64,000 nt of DNA from Myxococcales bacterium (lineage in GTDB: Bacteria > Myxococcota_A > Polyangia > Nannocystales > Nannocystaceae), in contig JACKDV010000003.1 of assembly GCA_020633315.1 (NCBI GenBank), forward strand, positions 186,001 through 250,000, written 5' to 3'. The position numbers were made by a program, and so were the translations under genes. The notes below the pieces were generated by a model. It saw only the letters and a list, made by a program, of their open reading frames with translations, ran no database searches and had not been told where the DNA came from. Each line of letters opens with the position of its first letter. The first letter of the stretch is position 1. Positions 52,273-61,165 of the stretch are shown one piece after another.

Positions 52273-53124
52273 TCAGGCCACCGCGGCGCGGCGCTCGAAG
52301 TGGATGGGCTCGCGGGGCTGGGCCAGCGGCAGGTCGCTGCCCACGAACCTCGCCATCGCCACGGTGACGTTGTCGGGGCCCCCCGCGGCGCAGGCCGCCT
52401 CGGTCAGCGACCGACAGCAGCGCACGGGATCCTCGTGGCGCAGCATGTGATCGAGCACCTGCCGATCCGCGAGCGGGCCGGTGAGGCCGTCGCTGCACAG
52501 CATCAGCACGTCGCCCGCCTTCACCTGCAGCGTGACGATGTCGGGACCCACCCGCTCCTGCACGCCGATGGCCTCGAGCAGCACGTTGCGCTGCTTGAAG
52601 TTGCGCGCGTCCTCGGGGCGCAGCTTGCCGGCCGCCACCATCTGCCCGACCACGTTCTGATCCATGGTGAGCTGCTGCAGCATCCGGCCGCGACGCAGGT
52701 ACGCCCGCGAGTCACCCACCTGCACGATGATCACCTCGGTGCCGAGCACCACGGCAGCGGTCATGGTGGTGCCCATGCCCCGCTTGTCGGGATGACGGCG
52801 GGTGAGCTGGCCGATCGCCTGGTTGGCCTGGGTGACGGCGGCCAGCAGCATGCGCTCGGCGTCGCCGGCGTGGCCCACGGGGTGGCGACGCGCCACCTCC
52901 TCGAGCGCCTCGATGGCCATGCGCGAGGCCAGGTCGCCGGCCGCCGCCCCGCCCATGCCGTCGCACACCCCGATGAGAGTGCCGGGCGGGCGCAGGTCCT
53001 TGACCCGCTGCTCGGGGCGGATGCCGGTGCGGCCGGTGCCCAGGTCGAGCACCACGAAGGCATCCTCGTTGCGCTCGCGAGCACAGCCGACCTCGGTCCG
53101 GGCGAAGATCTCCACGCGCGCCAT
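52273..53124 (-). CDS. PP2C-type Ser/Thr protein phosphatase
   Basis: The protein has 283 residues and the PPM/PP2C motif set: RNEDAFVV (metal-binding Asp), GVCDGMGGAAAGD (the DGxGG core), VQVGDSRAYLRR, LCSDGLTG, and GGPDNVTVAM. It removes phosphate from Ser/Thr in the cytoplasm. Its ATG shares one base with the stop of the FHA gene (ATGA), so both are translated from one mRNA. The pairing of an FHA protein, which binds phosphothreonine, with PP2C implies a Ser/Thr kinase elsewhere. All metal ligands appear present. The C-terminus is a short Arg/Ala tail. Confidence 0.9.
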   Translation of the reverse strand: MARVEIFARTEVGCARERNEDAFVVLDLGTGRTGIRPEQRVKDLRPPGTLIGVCDGMGGAAAGDLASRMAIEALEEVARRHPVGHAGDAERMLLAAVTQANQAIGQLTRRHPDKRGMGTTMTAAVVLGTEVIIVQVGDSRAYLRRGRMLQQLTMDQNVVGQMVAAGKLRPEDARNFKQRNVLLEAIGVQERVGPDIVTLQVKAGDVLMLCSDGLTGPLADRQVLDHMLRHEDPVRCCRSLTEAACAAGGPDNVTVAMARFVGSDLPLAQPREPIHFERRAAVA

Positions 53125-54644
53125 CAGTCGAGCCTCAACCTCAGGATCTGGTCGCCGATGCGGAAGGTGTCGAGCCCCACCAGCTCGGCGCTGCCGCGGA
53201 TGCGGATGTACGAGCCGTTGGCCGACTCGAGGTCCTCGAGGAACACCGCCATCTTCTGGCCGTGCAGCTCGAGGCGCAGGCGGGCGTGCTCGCGGCTCAC
53301 GAAGGGATCGTTGGGGAACAACAGGTCGCCGCCCTCGCGGCCGAGCACCACCTGCGAGCCCCGCAGGTAGTACTTGTCCCCCACGATGCCGCCGCGCCCC
53401 ACCTGCCGCACGCAGCCCCACGCGGGCTGCAGCGGGGTGCCGAACACCCGCGTGCCGTCGATCGCCGGCGGCGACTCCTGGACCTGCGTGTCGATGTTCT
53501 CCAGGCGCAGCAGCTGGTGGCCGATCATGAACTGGTCGCCGGGGTAGACCGGCGCCGAGCCGCGGATCCGCAGGTACACGCCGTTGGTGGAGCCGGCGTC
53601 GAAGATCCCCATGCCCTTGTCGATGCGCTGCAATCGAACGTGCAGCGGCGAGAGGAATGGATCCTCGGGGAACAGCAGATCGCCGTGGGTGCGGCCGATG
53701 GTGATCTGGTCCTCGGTGATCGGGAACGACTCGCCCTCGCTGCCGTCGCGGGCCACGAGCACCAGGCGAGGGCCACCGGCACCGCGACGCGGCGTGCCGC
53801 CGACCGAGCCCTGCTGGGCGGTGGAACGGACGGGCGCCAGCGTGCCACGCTGGGCTCGGTTGACCGTGGGCAGCGGGCCGTGGCCCGGGCCGCCCGAGAA
53901 GCCGCCGGGGCGATCGGGCTGGGTGGCGGGCGGACCATGGGCCCGCACCGGGGAGATCGCCACGGGCCGCAGCATCTGCGGATGCGGCACGGTGCGATCG
54001 TCGTCACCCGGCGGCGGCCCGGGAGGCCGAGCTGCGCGCGGCAGGGTGTGGGCGGTGTCGCTGGTGCCGGCCTCCACCGCGGGCATGCCCGAGGGCGGCT
54101 CGAGGGTGCTGGCGTCGGCGACCGCATCGACGAGCGAGGCCGAGCCGGGCGGCAGCAACGGCGGCTGCGAGGGCCGCGACGAGCGGGAGGGGGCCGGCAC
54201 CGTGCGATCGACGGGAGGCGGCGGAGGGAAGCCCCCCGGCGGTGCGCTCGGGGCCGGCGGCATCGGAGGGGCGAACGACGGGGCGGGCGGCCGCGGGATC
54301 GGGCCCGAGCTCGGGGCCGGCACCGTGCGGTCGATCGATCCCCCGGGCGGCATGGGCTGCGGCGCCGAGTCGACCGAGGCCCCGTGGGTACCGGTGGCCG
54401 GCGGCGCGACCCCGCCGATGTGGAGCTGCTGGGTCGGCATCCGGCGGAAGCGCTGGCGCTGGTCGAGCCCGCAGACCGGACAGAACTCGAAGCCGCCGGG
54501 GAGCATGCCCCCGCAGCGGGCACACTTGTTCCCCCCGGAGTTGGACGCGCGACTCGAGCCCAGGGGTTGGCCACAGGTCGAGCACGCCTCGTGATCCGGT
54601 CCGACGTCTGAGCCACAGCTTGGGCAGGGGATCGGAGCCGACAT
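53124..54644 (-). CDS. Zinc-ribbon protein with two FHA domains
   Basis: The protein has 506 residues. It starts with two zinc ribbons (CPSCGSD with CSTCG, and CARCGG with CPVCG; residues 7-60). A long Pro/Ala-rich disordered region (70-280) contains repeats of DRTVPAPS-type sequence, whose threonines could be kinase targets. Two FHA domains follow, one around 290-375 (TIGRTHGDLLFPEDPFLSPLH, STNG) and one around 405-500 (VLGREGGDLLFPNDPFVSREH, SANG). FHA domains bind phosphothreonine. The first has SPLH in place of the SxxH motif with Arg/Lys. It is translationally coupled to PP2C. It is likely a cytoplasmic scaffold in Ser/Thr kinase signalling. Confidence 0.85.
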   Translation of the reverse strand: MSAPIPCPSCGSDVGPDHEACSTCGQPLGSSRASNSGGNKCARCGGMLPGGFEFCPVCGLDQRQRFRRMPTQQLHIGGVAPPATGTHGASVDSAPQPMPPGGSIDRTVPAPSSGPIPRPPAPSFAPPMPPAPSAPPGGFPPPPPVDRTVPAPSRSSRPSQPPLLPPGSASLVDAVADASTLEPPSGMPAVEAGTSDTAHTLPRAARPPGPPPGDDDRTVPHPQMLRPVAISPVRAHGPPATQPDRPGGFSGGPGHGPLPTVNRAQRGTLAPVRSTAQQGSVGGTPRRGAGGPRLVLVARDGSEGESFPITEDQITIGRTHGDLLFPEDPFLSPLHVRLQRIDKGMGIFDAGSTNGVYLRIRGSAPVYPGDQFMIGHQLLRLENIDTQVQESPPAIDGTRVFGTPLQPAWGCVRQVGRGGIVGDKYYLRGSQVVLGREGGDLLFPNDPFVSREHARLRLELHGQKMAVFLEDLESANGSYIRIRGSAELVGLDTFRIGDQILRLRLD

Positions 54645-54758
54645 TTGCGAGGGGATCGGTGTCGGCAGGCTTGCCACGCCCCGCGGGGGTGGGCTAGACG
54701 TCCTACCTCGCCGCGTAGGTTAGCCAAGCGCGGCTTGCGGCGTCAACGGCGTCCGAAG

Positions 54759-55913
54759 ATGCCCCCGTTTCGCACGACGAGCCACCCTGCCCCCGGGCCG
54801 AACCCCGCCGCCAGGCGGGCCCTTCGGGGCGCGTTGGTGACCATGGCGCTGCTGGGGGCCGCCTCGTGCAGCCCGCTGGTGCGCCCGGCCCGATTCGCCA
54901 GCGCGCGGGACCGCGTGACCGACGTGAGCTTGCGGGGCCCGTTCGACGGCCAGGTGGTCGACGAGACCACCGCCGAGCCCATCCAGGGCGCCACCGTGGT
55001 GGGCGTGTGGTCGTACGACGAGGGCGACGGCCTGGTGGGCCCGGCGGGCTCCGAGGTGATCGAGGTCAAGACGGACCAGGCCGGCCGCTACCGGATCCCG
55101 CAGGCCCCTCTGCGCAAGCGTGGCGCGCACATGCGCCTCGTCTCCTTCCAGATGGTGGTCTACAAGCGCGGGTACGTGGGCTACCGCAGCGATCGCCAGC
55201 TCGACGGCACGCCCCGCACCGACTTCACGCTGCGGCACAACCGGGTGCAGCTCCGCAAGTGGCGGGACACCGACTCCCACGCCCAGCACCTGCTGTTCCT
55301 GGCCGCGCCCGCCGGGGTGACCAGCCTCGCGACCTGGGAGCGCGAGGCGGCCAACGTGGACCTCTACCGCGAGCTGGGGGGACAGGCCGCGGGGGCCGGG
55401 CCGCAGGAGGAGTCGCAGCAGGTCGAGCCCACCCTGCAGCTGCTCGACGCGCGGAACCTGCTGCGCCCCGAGGACGTCCGGCGGCGCACGGGCTACACCG
55501 AGGCCTTCGAGGTCAAGGAGCTCGGCGACCTGGTGCGCACGCACTTCTACCACGGCGTGCACCTGGAGGCCGTCGGCCGCGAGGAGTCGTGGGACGTGGC
55601 CTATCGCGTGTGGAAGGATCCGCCGGGCGGCCTGCAGCCGGTGGTGGAGACCTTCGAGGCCACGCTGCCCGGGGTGGCCGTCACCGGCGAGATCACCCCC
55701 GAGACCTGGGTGTTCGACGCCGACGACGTGCGAGCGGTAGGCTTCCTCGATCGCGACCGCAACGTGGGCGTGCTGCTCACCTGCGGCGCCATGCAGTGTG
55801 TGGACATCGAGACCGCGATCATCCTGACCAGCTTCCTCGCCGAGAACCTCGACGAGCTCGAGCTGGTCGACGCGCCCGAGGCTCCTGCCCCGCCGAAGGG
55901 AGCCGGCCGATGA
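54759..55913 (+). CDS. Lipoprotein with carboxypeptidase-regulatory-like domain
   Basis: The protein has 384 residues. Signal peptide with lipobox LLGAASC. After it, residues about 60-150 look like a CarboxypepD_reg beta-sandwich: FDGQVVDETTAEPIQGATVV, then DQAGRYRIPQAP and a Tyr-rich strand, MVVYKRGYVGY. The remaining 230 residues have no domain I recognise. Such domains often occur on cell-surface proteins and anchor or extend other domains. Its stop overlaps the ATG of the next gene (ATGA), so the two act together, probably outside the inner membrane. Divergent from the FHA operon by 114 bp. Confidence 0.6.
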   Translation: MPPFRTTSHPAPGPNPAARRALRGALVTMALLGAASCSPLVRPARFASARDRVTDVSLRGPFDGQVVDETTAEPIQGATVVGVWSYDEGDGLVGPAGSEVIEVKTDQAGRYRIPQAPLRKRGAHMRLVSFQMVVYKRGYVGYRSDRQLDGTPRTDFTLRHNRVQLRKWRDTDSHAQHLLFLAAPAGVTSLATWEREAANVDLYRELGGQAAGAGPQEESQQVEPTLQLLDARNLLRPEDVRRRTGYTEAFEVKELGDLVRTHFYHGVHLEAVGREESWDVAYRVWKDPPGGLQPVVETFEATLPGVAVTGEITPETWVFDADDVRAVGFLDRDRNVGVLLTCGAMQCVDIETAIILTSFLAENLDELELVDAPEAPAPPKGAGR

Positions 55914-57763
55914 GGCGCGCCCGCGGATCGATCCGCGCGGGGCTGGCCGCCCTGCTCGCGGCGGCGGTGCTGCTGCCCAGCGCCGACGCGCGGGCCTGGG
56001 ATCCCTCCACCACCCACGTGGCGATGGTGGAGCGCTCGGTGCTCGACAGCGCCCTGCACCTGCGCTGGATGGAGGGCTCGCTGCTGCAGCGCGGCCTGTT
56101 CACCCCGCTGCGCCTCGACCCCGCGCGGCTCGACGACGAGACGCGGCGGCTGTTGCAGCTCGCGCTGCGCCAGGTGCATGCCGCCTCGGGGGCCGAGCCG
56201 CTGGGGGGCCCCGGCGCGTGCCCGGGCGCCAGCGCCCCGCCGGCCACCCGAGCGCGCTGCGTGGAGGGAGACCTGTGGGAGCTGACCGCCGTGGGCTGGC
56301 TGGAGCTCGGCGTGGTGGTGGAGACCGTGCCGCGCCAGCGGCTGCTGCACCACTTCGTGGACCGTGCCCACCCGGCCTCGGATCGCTGGGTGGACGATGA
56401 TCTGCCGCGCGCGGTGCTGCGGGGCAAGGGCGCCGAGGCGGGCGGCTCGTTGGCGGCGCGGGCCACCGGCTCCGCCTTCGAGGGCAGCGGGCGCTCGGCC
56501 ATCGCCTGGCTCGACGACGCCTCGGACCGCTGGGCTCCGCCCGCGCTCGCCCGACACCTGCGACGCGCGAGCCTGGCCGCCGACCGGGCCGAGCGGGACC
56601 ACCACCTGGTGATGGCGCTCTTGTGCACCGGGGCGCTGATGCACGTGGTGCAGGACCTGTCGGTGCCCGCCCATGCGCGTGGTGACGTGAGCGCGATGTT
56701 CCTGCCGCTGTCCGACATCCCGGGCGACCGGGGGCTGCCGCTGCAGGAGCTGGCCCGCGACGCCCTGGGGCGCGGTGGCCTGCCCACGCCGGTGAGGCTG
56801 TCGCCGCGGCCCGACGCCGAGGTGAGCCGCGGCGTGCCGCTGGCCCCCACCCTGCGCGGCCACCTGCTGGGCGAGGGCGACTACCTGGGGCTGGTGCCCA
56901 GCACGGCGCGCTTCTTCTTCTCCGAGTCCTCGCTGCCCGCCGCGCGCGAGCTGGGCGCGGGGCTCGATGCGACCCAGGCGGCCGCGAAGCTGCTCGAGGG
57001 CAGCGGGATCGATGCCTCCGAGCGCGAGGGCGCCCGCATGTCCGAGTGGCCCGCGCGGCGCGGCTACCTGCTGGGCGCCAGCGGGCGACCGCTGGCGGCG
57101 TTCCGGGTGGACGAGGACGGCCAGGTCCGGCTGTGGCTGGACCGCCGGGTGTACCGGGCGCAGATGCAGGTGTTGATCCCCCGCGGGGTGGAGGCCGGGC
57201 GCTCCCTGCTCGACCTGCTGTACGCCGCGTGGCCGCAGACGAGCGTGGAGCTCGGGGCACGGGCGCTCACGCTGACGCCGGGCGAGACCTGGGCTGGCGC
57301 CACGCTCACGGTGATGCTCGAGGGTCGCGATGGTCGGCGCGAGGCGGTGTCGTCGGTGGCCCTGACGGGCGCGCAGGCGCACCGCGTGACCGAGGCCTGG
57401 CCAGCGAGCGTGCCCGAGGGCTCGGCGGTGGTGCTGGTGCTGGAGAATCCCGAGGGGGTGCTGCCGGCGATCGCCGAGCACGTGCTGGATCTGAGCCCGC
57501 CCGAGGACGGGGCCGAGGCGGGGCCGGCCGTGCCGCGACCGCGGGCCCAGCCGCCCACCACGCGGGGGCGCACGAGCACGGTGCCCACGCGCGGTCCGAA
57601 GGTGGCGGTCGAGCCCGAGGCGGAGCCGGAGCCGGAGGGCGAGCCGGAGCCCATCGAGCCCGAGGCGCCGGGCGACGCGGACGACGAAGAGCCGGGCGAC
57701 CGGGAACCAGACGGTCGCGACGGACGCCCGGCAGACCCAGGGCTTGGCGGCAAGCGAGCCTAG
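55910..57763 (+). CDS. Exported zinc-dependent phospholipase C/S1-P1 nuclease-like protein
   Basis: The protein has 617 residues. A signal peptide ends about ADARA; the mature protein then begins WDPSTTHVAM, which fits the N-terminal Trp zinc ligand of this fold. Histidines and aspartates typical of the zinc cluster are visible in LLHHFVDRAHP and GALMHVVQDLSVPAHARGD (HxxxDxxxPxH). The C-terminal 200 residues include a second beta-rich region and a Glu/Pro-rich acidic tail (EPEAEPEPEGEPEP). The fold acts on phospholipids or nucleic acids; which is unknown. ATG 55910 overlaps the stop of the lipoprotein gene. It is convergent with the SUKH-TPR gene. Confidence 0.7.
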   Translation: MRRARGSIRAGLAALLAAAVLLPSADARAWDPSTTHVAMVERSVLDSALHLRWMEGSLLQRGLFTPLRLDPARLDDETRRLLQLALRQVHAASGAEPLGGPGACPGASAPPATRARCVEGDLWELTAVGWLELGVVVETVPRQRLLHHFVDRAHPASDRWVDDDLPRAVLRGKGAEAGGSLAARATGSAFEGSGRSAIAWLDDASDRWAPPALARHLRRASLAADRAERDHHLVMALLCTGALMHVVQDLSVPAHARGDVSAMFLPLSDIPGDRGLPLQELARDALGRGGLPTPVRLSPRPDAEVSRGVPLAPTLRGHLLGEGDYLGLVPSTARFFFSESSLPAARELGAGLDATQAAAKLLEGSGIDASEREGARMSEWPARRGYLLGASGRPLAAFRVDEDGQVRLWLDRRVYRAQMQVLIPRGVEAGRSLLDLLYAAWPQTSVELGARALTLTPGETWAGATLTVMLEGRDGRREAVSSVALTGAQAHRVTEAWPASVPEGSAVVLVLENPEGVLPAIAEHVLDLSPPEDGAEAGPAVPRPRAQPPTTRGRTSTVPTRGPKVAVEPEAEPEPEGEPEPIEPEAPGDADDEEPGDREPDGRDGRPADPGLGGKRA

Positions 57764-57769
57764 TCGGAC

Positions 57770-57800
57770 GATCGAGCCGTGGGGCGATGCCCCGTCGATC
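57770..57800. terminator. Possible bidirectional terminator between convergent genes
   Basis: GGGGC-GAT-GCCCC (57781-57793) forms a tight hairpin flanked by GATCGA (57770-57775) and TCGATC (57795-57800). It lies at the junction of two convergent genes and has no T-tract. Confidence 0.35.
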
Positions 57801-58836
57801 AGCCCTCACCCGCCGTGCCCAGCCGGTCGCGCAGCGCCAGCAGCTCGACCTGCCCCGGGCTGACCACCAGCCCCAGCTCCACCACCTCGCGCGCCTGCTC
57901 CACCGCCCCGCGCTCGAGCAATGCCTCGGCCGCCTGCACCTGCTCGGCCGCGAACCCCGGCCGCGCCGCCTTCACCCGCGCCACCAATGCAGCCCGCTCG
58001 CCGCCCTCGGCCCAGCGCGCGGCCCGGGCCCGGAAGTACGCAGCCTCGGCCGGCTCGAGCGCCTCGACGAGCTCGGCCGCCTTCCCAAAGCTGCGCTGCG
58101 CTGCAGCGCCATCGCCCCTGGCCTCGGCCACCCGCCCCAGGGTCTCGTGCGCCCAGGGCAGCTCGGGGGCGCGACGCAGGACCTGCTTGAGCTCGGCCTC
58201 GGCCCCGCCCACCTCGCCGGCCTCCAGCAGCGACTGCGCCAGCCGCAGCCGGGCCCGCGGCGCATCGGGATCGAAATCCAGCCGCCGCCGCCACAGCCTC
58301 CGCCGCGCGGCCGAGGTGAGCTCGCCGTCGTCGCCGAACAGCTCGTCGCGGAACTCGCCGTCGTCGTCGAACAGCACCCCCGCCTCGCCGACCAGCCCCA
58401 GCGCGAGGTGGGCCACGGTGCTGGCCTCGGGCAGCCGCTCGCCGCCCTCCTCCACCCGCACCACGTCGGCGCCCTCCTCCCAGGGATCGGCGGGCAGCAC
58501 CAGCAGGTCGCGCCCGTCCTCGCCGATCACCCGATCGCCGGCCCGCAGCCCGCCCTCCTCGTCGGCCCGGGCGGTGGCCTCCTCGATCTCGGCCAGGGGC
58601 AGGATCCGCACCATCTCGGCCCCCACCTCGAGCCCGTCCATCCGCGCCCACAGCATGCCGGCGGCCGGCGGCAGCCCGGCCGCCTCGATCGCCTCGGCGG
58701 AGGCCGGATCGCCCACGCGGTGCAGCCCGGGCGGCGACACGTAGAGCCGCTCCTCGAGCTTGTCGAGCGCGTGCTCGATGCGGGCCGCCTCCTCGGGCTC
58801 GACCCCCGGCAGCGTACGATGACGTCGCTTGCCCAC
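57799..58836 (-). CDS. SMI1/KNR4(SUKH)-like plus TPR protein
   Basis: The protein has 345 residues. Residues about 45-160 resemble the SMI1/KNR4 (SUKH) fold: LPPAAGMLWARMDGLEVG, LPLAEIEEA, then DRVIGEDGRDLLVLPADPWE and STVAHLALGL. The C-terminal half is made of TPR-like helices (ARLRLAQSLLEAGEVGGAEA, AHETLGRVAEARGDGAAAQR). SUKH proteins include immunity proteins against toxins and protein-binding adaptors; TPRs bind proteins. GTG 58836 lies 18 bp after the FHA-CpaF stop, so both are in one operon. No toxin gene is nearby, so an adaptor role is more likely. The SUKH call is by eye. Confidence 0.55.
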   Translation of the reverse strand: MGKRRHRTLPGVEPEEAARIEHALDKLEERLYVSPPGLHRVGDPASAEAIEAAGLPPAAGMLWARMDGLEVGAEMVRILPLAEIEEATARADEEGGLRAGDRVIGEDGRDLLVLPADPWEEGADVVRVEEGGERLPEASTVAHLALGLVGEAGVLFDDDGEFRDELFGDDGELTSAARRRLWRRRLDFDPDAPRARLRLAQSLLEAGEVGGAEAELKQVLRRAPELPWAHETLGRVAEARGDGAAAQRSFGKAAELVEALEPAEAAYFRARAARWAEGGERAALVARVKAARPGFAAEQVQAAEALLERGAVEQAREVVELGLVVSPGQVELLALRDRLGTAGEG

Positions 58837-58854
58837 GGCGTGCTCCCGCGCTCG

Positions 58855-60615
58855 CTACTCGGAGAACATCCGAGTGGGCACCGCGATCCCCTGCTCGGCC
58901 AGCTTGCGGATGAAGCGAGGCTGCTCGCCGGTGGCCTTGAAGATCGTGTTGCCCTCCTCGTCGCGCTCGGCCTTGAAGATCGGCACGTGCACGATCTGGT
59001 CGCCCGCCTTCACCCGCGGCTCGATGAGCTCGATGACCTGCATGACCTCTTGGTTGACGCCCACGTTGACGCGGATGAGCAGATCGACCGAGCGCGCGAG
59101 CGAGACCGTGAGCGCTCCGATGGCGCCGGCGGCCACGGTGCTCAGGCCGGCCAGGCGCCACAGCGCGTGGGCGCTGTCGATGCCCCACAGCGAGACCACG
59201 GCCCCACGGGTGGCCCCCGCGTAGGCGTCCATCACGGCGGCGGCGTCCTCGTGGCGGCAGCGCTGCGAGATCAGCATGTCCACGCCGCCCCGCAGCACCA
59301 CGCCCAGGGCGTCGGAGAGGCCGATGGTGTCGGCGGGGTCGGCCATGCGCCGCACCTGCAGCCAGCCCCGCCGCCCCGCGCCCAGGCGCCCGGTGTCGGA
59401 GATGCACACCACCCGCAGCTCGTCGGGGATCTCGCCCACCAGGGCGCCCATGAAGCGATCGAGGTTGGTGCCGCCGGAGGCCGAGATGAGGATGCGACGA
59501 CAGCCCCGGATCGCGGCCGCGATGAGCTCGGCCATGTCGCCGCTGAGCACCCCCTCCTGCACCAGCGAGGTGAGGTTGTTGGCGTCGGTCCGGTTGCGCC
59601 GCAGGTTGAGCACCGGGCAGCGCACCTGGGTGGGCGGCAGCAGGGCGTACATCGAGAAGCCGTCGTCCACCTTGCCCTCGATGACCTGCGAGCCCTCCAC
59701 CAAGAAGCCCCACTTGCGAGCGAGGCGCTGCACCACGAGCACCACCGCGCGGTCGCCCGAGAAGCGCTTGCTGGTCATCTCGATCTCGGCCCCGCCCCCG
59801 GTGCGCTCGCGGACCACCCGGATCGCGGCCCCGCCGGCCACCTGGATCTCGCGGATCTGCTCGTCCTTCATCAGCTCGGTGAGCGGGCCGAGCTCCACCA
59901 GCTCGCGCACGATCTCGTCGCGCAGCGAGTCGATGGCCACGCCCTCCTCGAGCTCGCCGGCGCGCTCCATGTCGCGCAGCAGGCCGTCCACCAGGTGCAC
60001 CGCGGTCTCGCGGGCCTCGTCGTCGATGTCGGAGGCCTTGAGCGGATCGAGACCGCTGACGTTGAGCAGCACCGTCTGCAGCACCCGGTTGGCGATGCGA
60101 TCGAGGTAGGTGCTCTCCACCCCGGCCGGCGCCACGCGGCGCGCCGAGGTGAGCAGGTCGCTGTCGTCGTCCACCAGCCGCGACAGCGGGGTGGGCAGAT
60201 CGTCGGCGGGCAGCGGCTCGCCGTCCTGGCGATCGGCCGGAGGAATCGCCACCGCCCGCGCCTTGGGGTGACCCTCGTGGCCGGCCACGATGATGTCGCT
60301 GCGCTTGACCGGGGCGATCGCCTCGTCGTCGCCCTCGAGCATCAGGATGTAGTCGCCCACGTAGATCCGGTCGGATCGCCGCACCGCGCGCGGCTCGCCC
60401 ACCTTGCGCCCGTTGACGTAGGTCCCGTTGGTGCTGCCGAGATCGAGGATCTCGACGCGTCCTTGGTGCCGGCGAAAGCGCAGGTGGTACTTCGAGATGT
60501 TGACGCGATCGAGGACGAGGTCGTTGTCGTCCTCCCGCCCGACCGTGAACTGGTCGGTGTCGAAGTTGAAGCGCTGCGTTCGCCCGCCCTTCTCGTGGAC
60601 GACTACCTTGAGCAC
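58855..60615 (-). CDS. FHA-CpaF-like secretion ATPase lacking Walker A
   Basis: The protein has 586 residues. An FHA domain (1-95) shows VGREDDNDLVL, ISKYHLRFRRHQG and STNGTYVNG. The rest (about 160-586) follows the CpaF/TadA type II/IV secretion ATPase, for example VRELVELGPLTELMKDEQI, RCPVLNLRRN and LVQEGVLSGDMAELI. Where CpaF has its P-loop (GGTGSGKTT), this protein has ISASGGTNLDRFMGAL (377-392), with no GK[ST]. The Walker B/GE region reads GVDMLISQRCRHEDAA and is also degenerate. It probably does not hydrolyse ATP and may regulate or scaffold a Tad-like machine in a phosphothreonine-dependent way. It starts at GTG 60615. Confidence 0.8.
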   Translation of the reverse strand: MLKVVVHEKGGRTQRFNFDTDQFTVGREDDNDLVLDRVNISKYHLRFRRHQGRVEILDLGSTNGTYVNGRKVGEPRAVRRSDRIYVGDYILMLEGDDEAIAPVKRSDIIVAGHEGHPKARAVAIPPADRQDGEPLPADDLPTPLSRLVDDDSDLLTSARRVAPAGVESTYLDRIANRVLQTVLLNVSGLDPLKASDIDDEARETAVHLVDGLLRDMERAGELEEGVAIDSLRDEIVRELVELGPLTELMKDEQIREIQVAGGAAIRVVRERTGGGAEIEMTSKRFSGDRAVVLVVQRLARKWGFLVEGSQVIEGKVDDGFSMYALLPPTQVRCPVLNLRRNRTDANNLTSLVQEGVLSGDMAELIAAAIRGCRRILISASGGTNLDRFMGALVGEIPDELRVVCISDTGRLGAGRRGWLQVRRMADPADTIGLSDALGVVLRGGVDMLISQRCRHEDAAAVMDAYAGATRGAVVSLWGIDSAHALWRLAGLSTVAAGAIGALTVSLARSVDLLIRVNVGVNQEVMQVIELIEPRVKAGDQIVHVPIFKAERDEEGNTIFKATGEQPRFIRKLAEQGIAVPTRMFSE

Positions 60616-60712
60616 GAGATCGCTTACCGCGAGCGCGGATTCGGCTCAAGCCCCAACGGTCCTCGGGGAGCCCCCACTGGGCTCGCCGATCGCGCGGTGA
60701 CGAGGGGGTGTC

Positions 60713-61156
60713 TCAGAAGTCGTCGATCTCGTCGAGCGCATCCTCGAGGCGCTCGAGCTCCGCGGCCGAGGGAGCGGCCGAGACCGCGGCGCCGGCTCCT
60801 GCTCCCACCGCGGCGGTGGCGGTGGCCGTGGCCGCGGCCGTCCGCGGCTTGCTCGACCAGCGACGCCCCATCCTCACCAGCAGCAGCAGGGCCACCAGCC
60901 CCAGGCCGATCGAGCCGTAGAGCAGCACCGGCGGCGGCTCGTAGCCCACGATGTCGCGCCCGAAGCGGGCCACGAGCTCCTGCTCGATCTGATCGCGGCT
61001 CTTGCCCGACTTGGCCTCGGCCAGGATGTGATCCTCGAGCTGCCGGGCCTGCGGCGAGGGGCAGGCGGCGATGGTGCGCCCCGCACAGTAGGGCGACATC
61101 AGATCGGTGCTGAGCTGCTGGAGGATCTGATCCGGGTCCGCGAGAGCAACGAGCAT
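60713..61156 (-). CDS. ccmH: CcmH-like cytochrome c biogenesis protein
   Basis: The protein has 147 residues. The N-terminal helical domain has DPDQILQQLSTDLMSPYC, CPSPQARQLEDHILAEAKSG and LVARFGRDIVGYEPP, the layout of CcmH/CycL. A transmembrane helix follows (about 75-95), then an Ala/Thr-rich tail. CcmH takes part in reducing apocytochrome c for heme attachment. The usual LRCxxC is replaced by MSPYC with a second Cys eight residues later (C-x7-C), so redox chemistry may differ. No signal peptide is visible, although the domain should be periplasmic. TATGCT lies 9 bp before the ATG. No other ccm gene is here. Confidence 0.65.
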   Translation of the reverse strand: MLVALADPDQILQQLSTDLMSPYCAGRTIAACPSPQARQLEDHILAEAKSGKSRDQIEQELVARFGRDIVGYEPPPVLLYGSIGLGLVALLLLVRMGRRWSSKPRTAAATATATAAVGAGAGAAVSAAPSAAELERLEDALDEIDDF

Positions 61157-61165
61157 CGCCCCGCG

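Noticed and set aside
57799..58836. SUKH-domain gene as an immunity gene of a toxin system
   Set aside because: No polymorphic toxin, secretion tag or array of immunity genes nearby, and the protein carries a TPR half.
57046..61113. Plus-strand open frame of 1,355 codons
   Set aside because: It is a composition shadow of the SUKH-TPR, FHA-CpaF and CcmH genes on the other strand, without recognisable domains.
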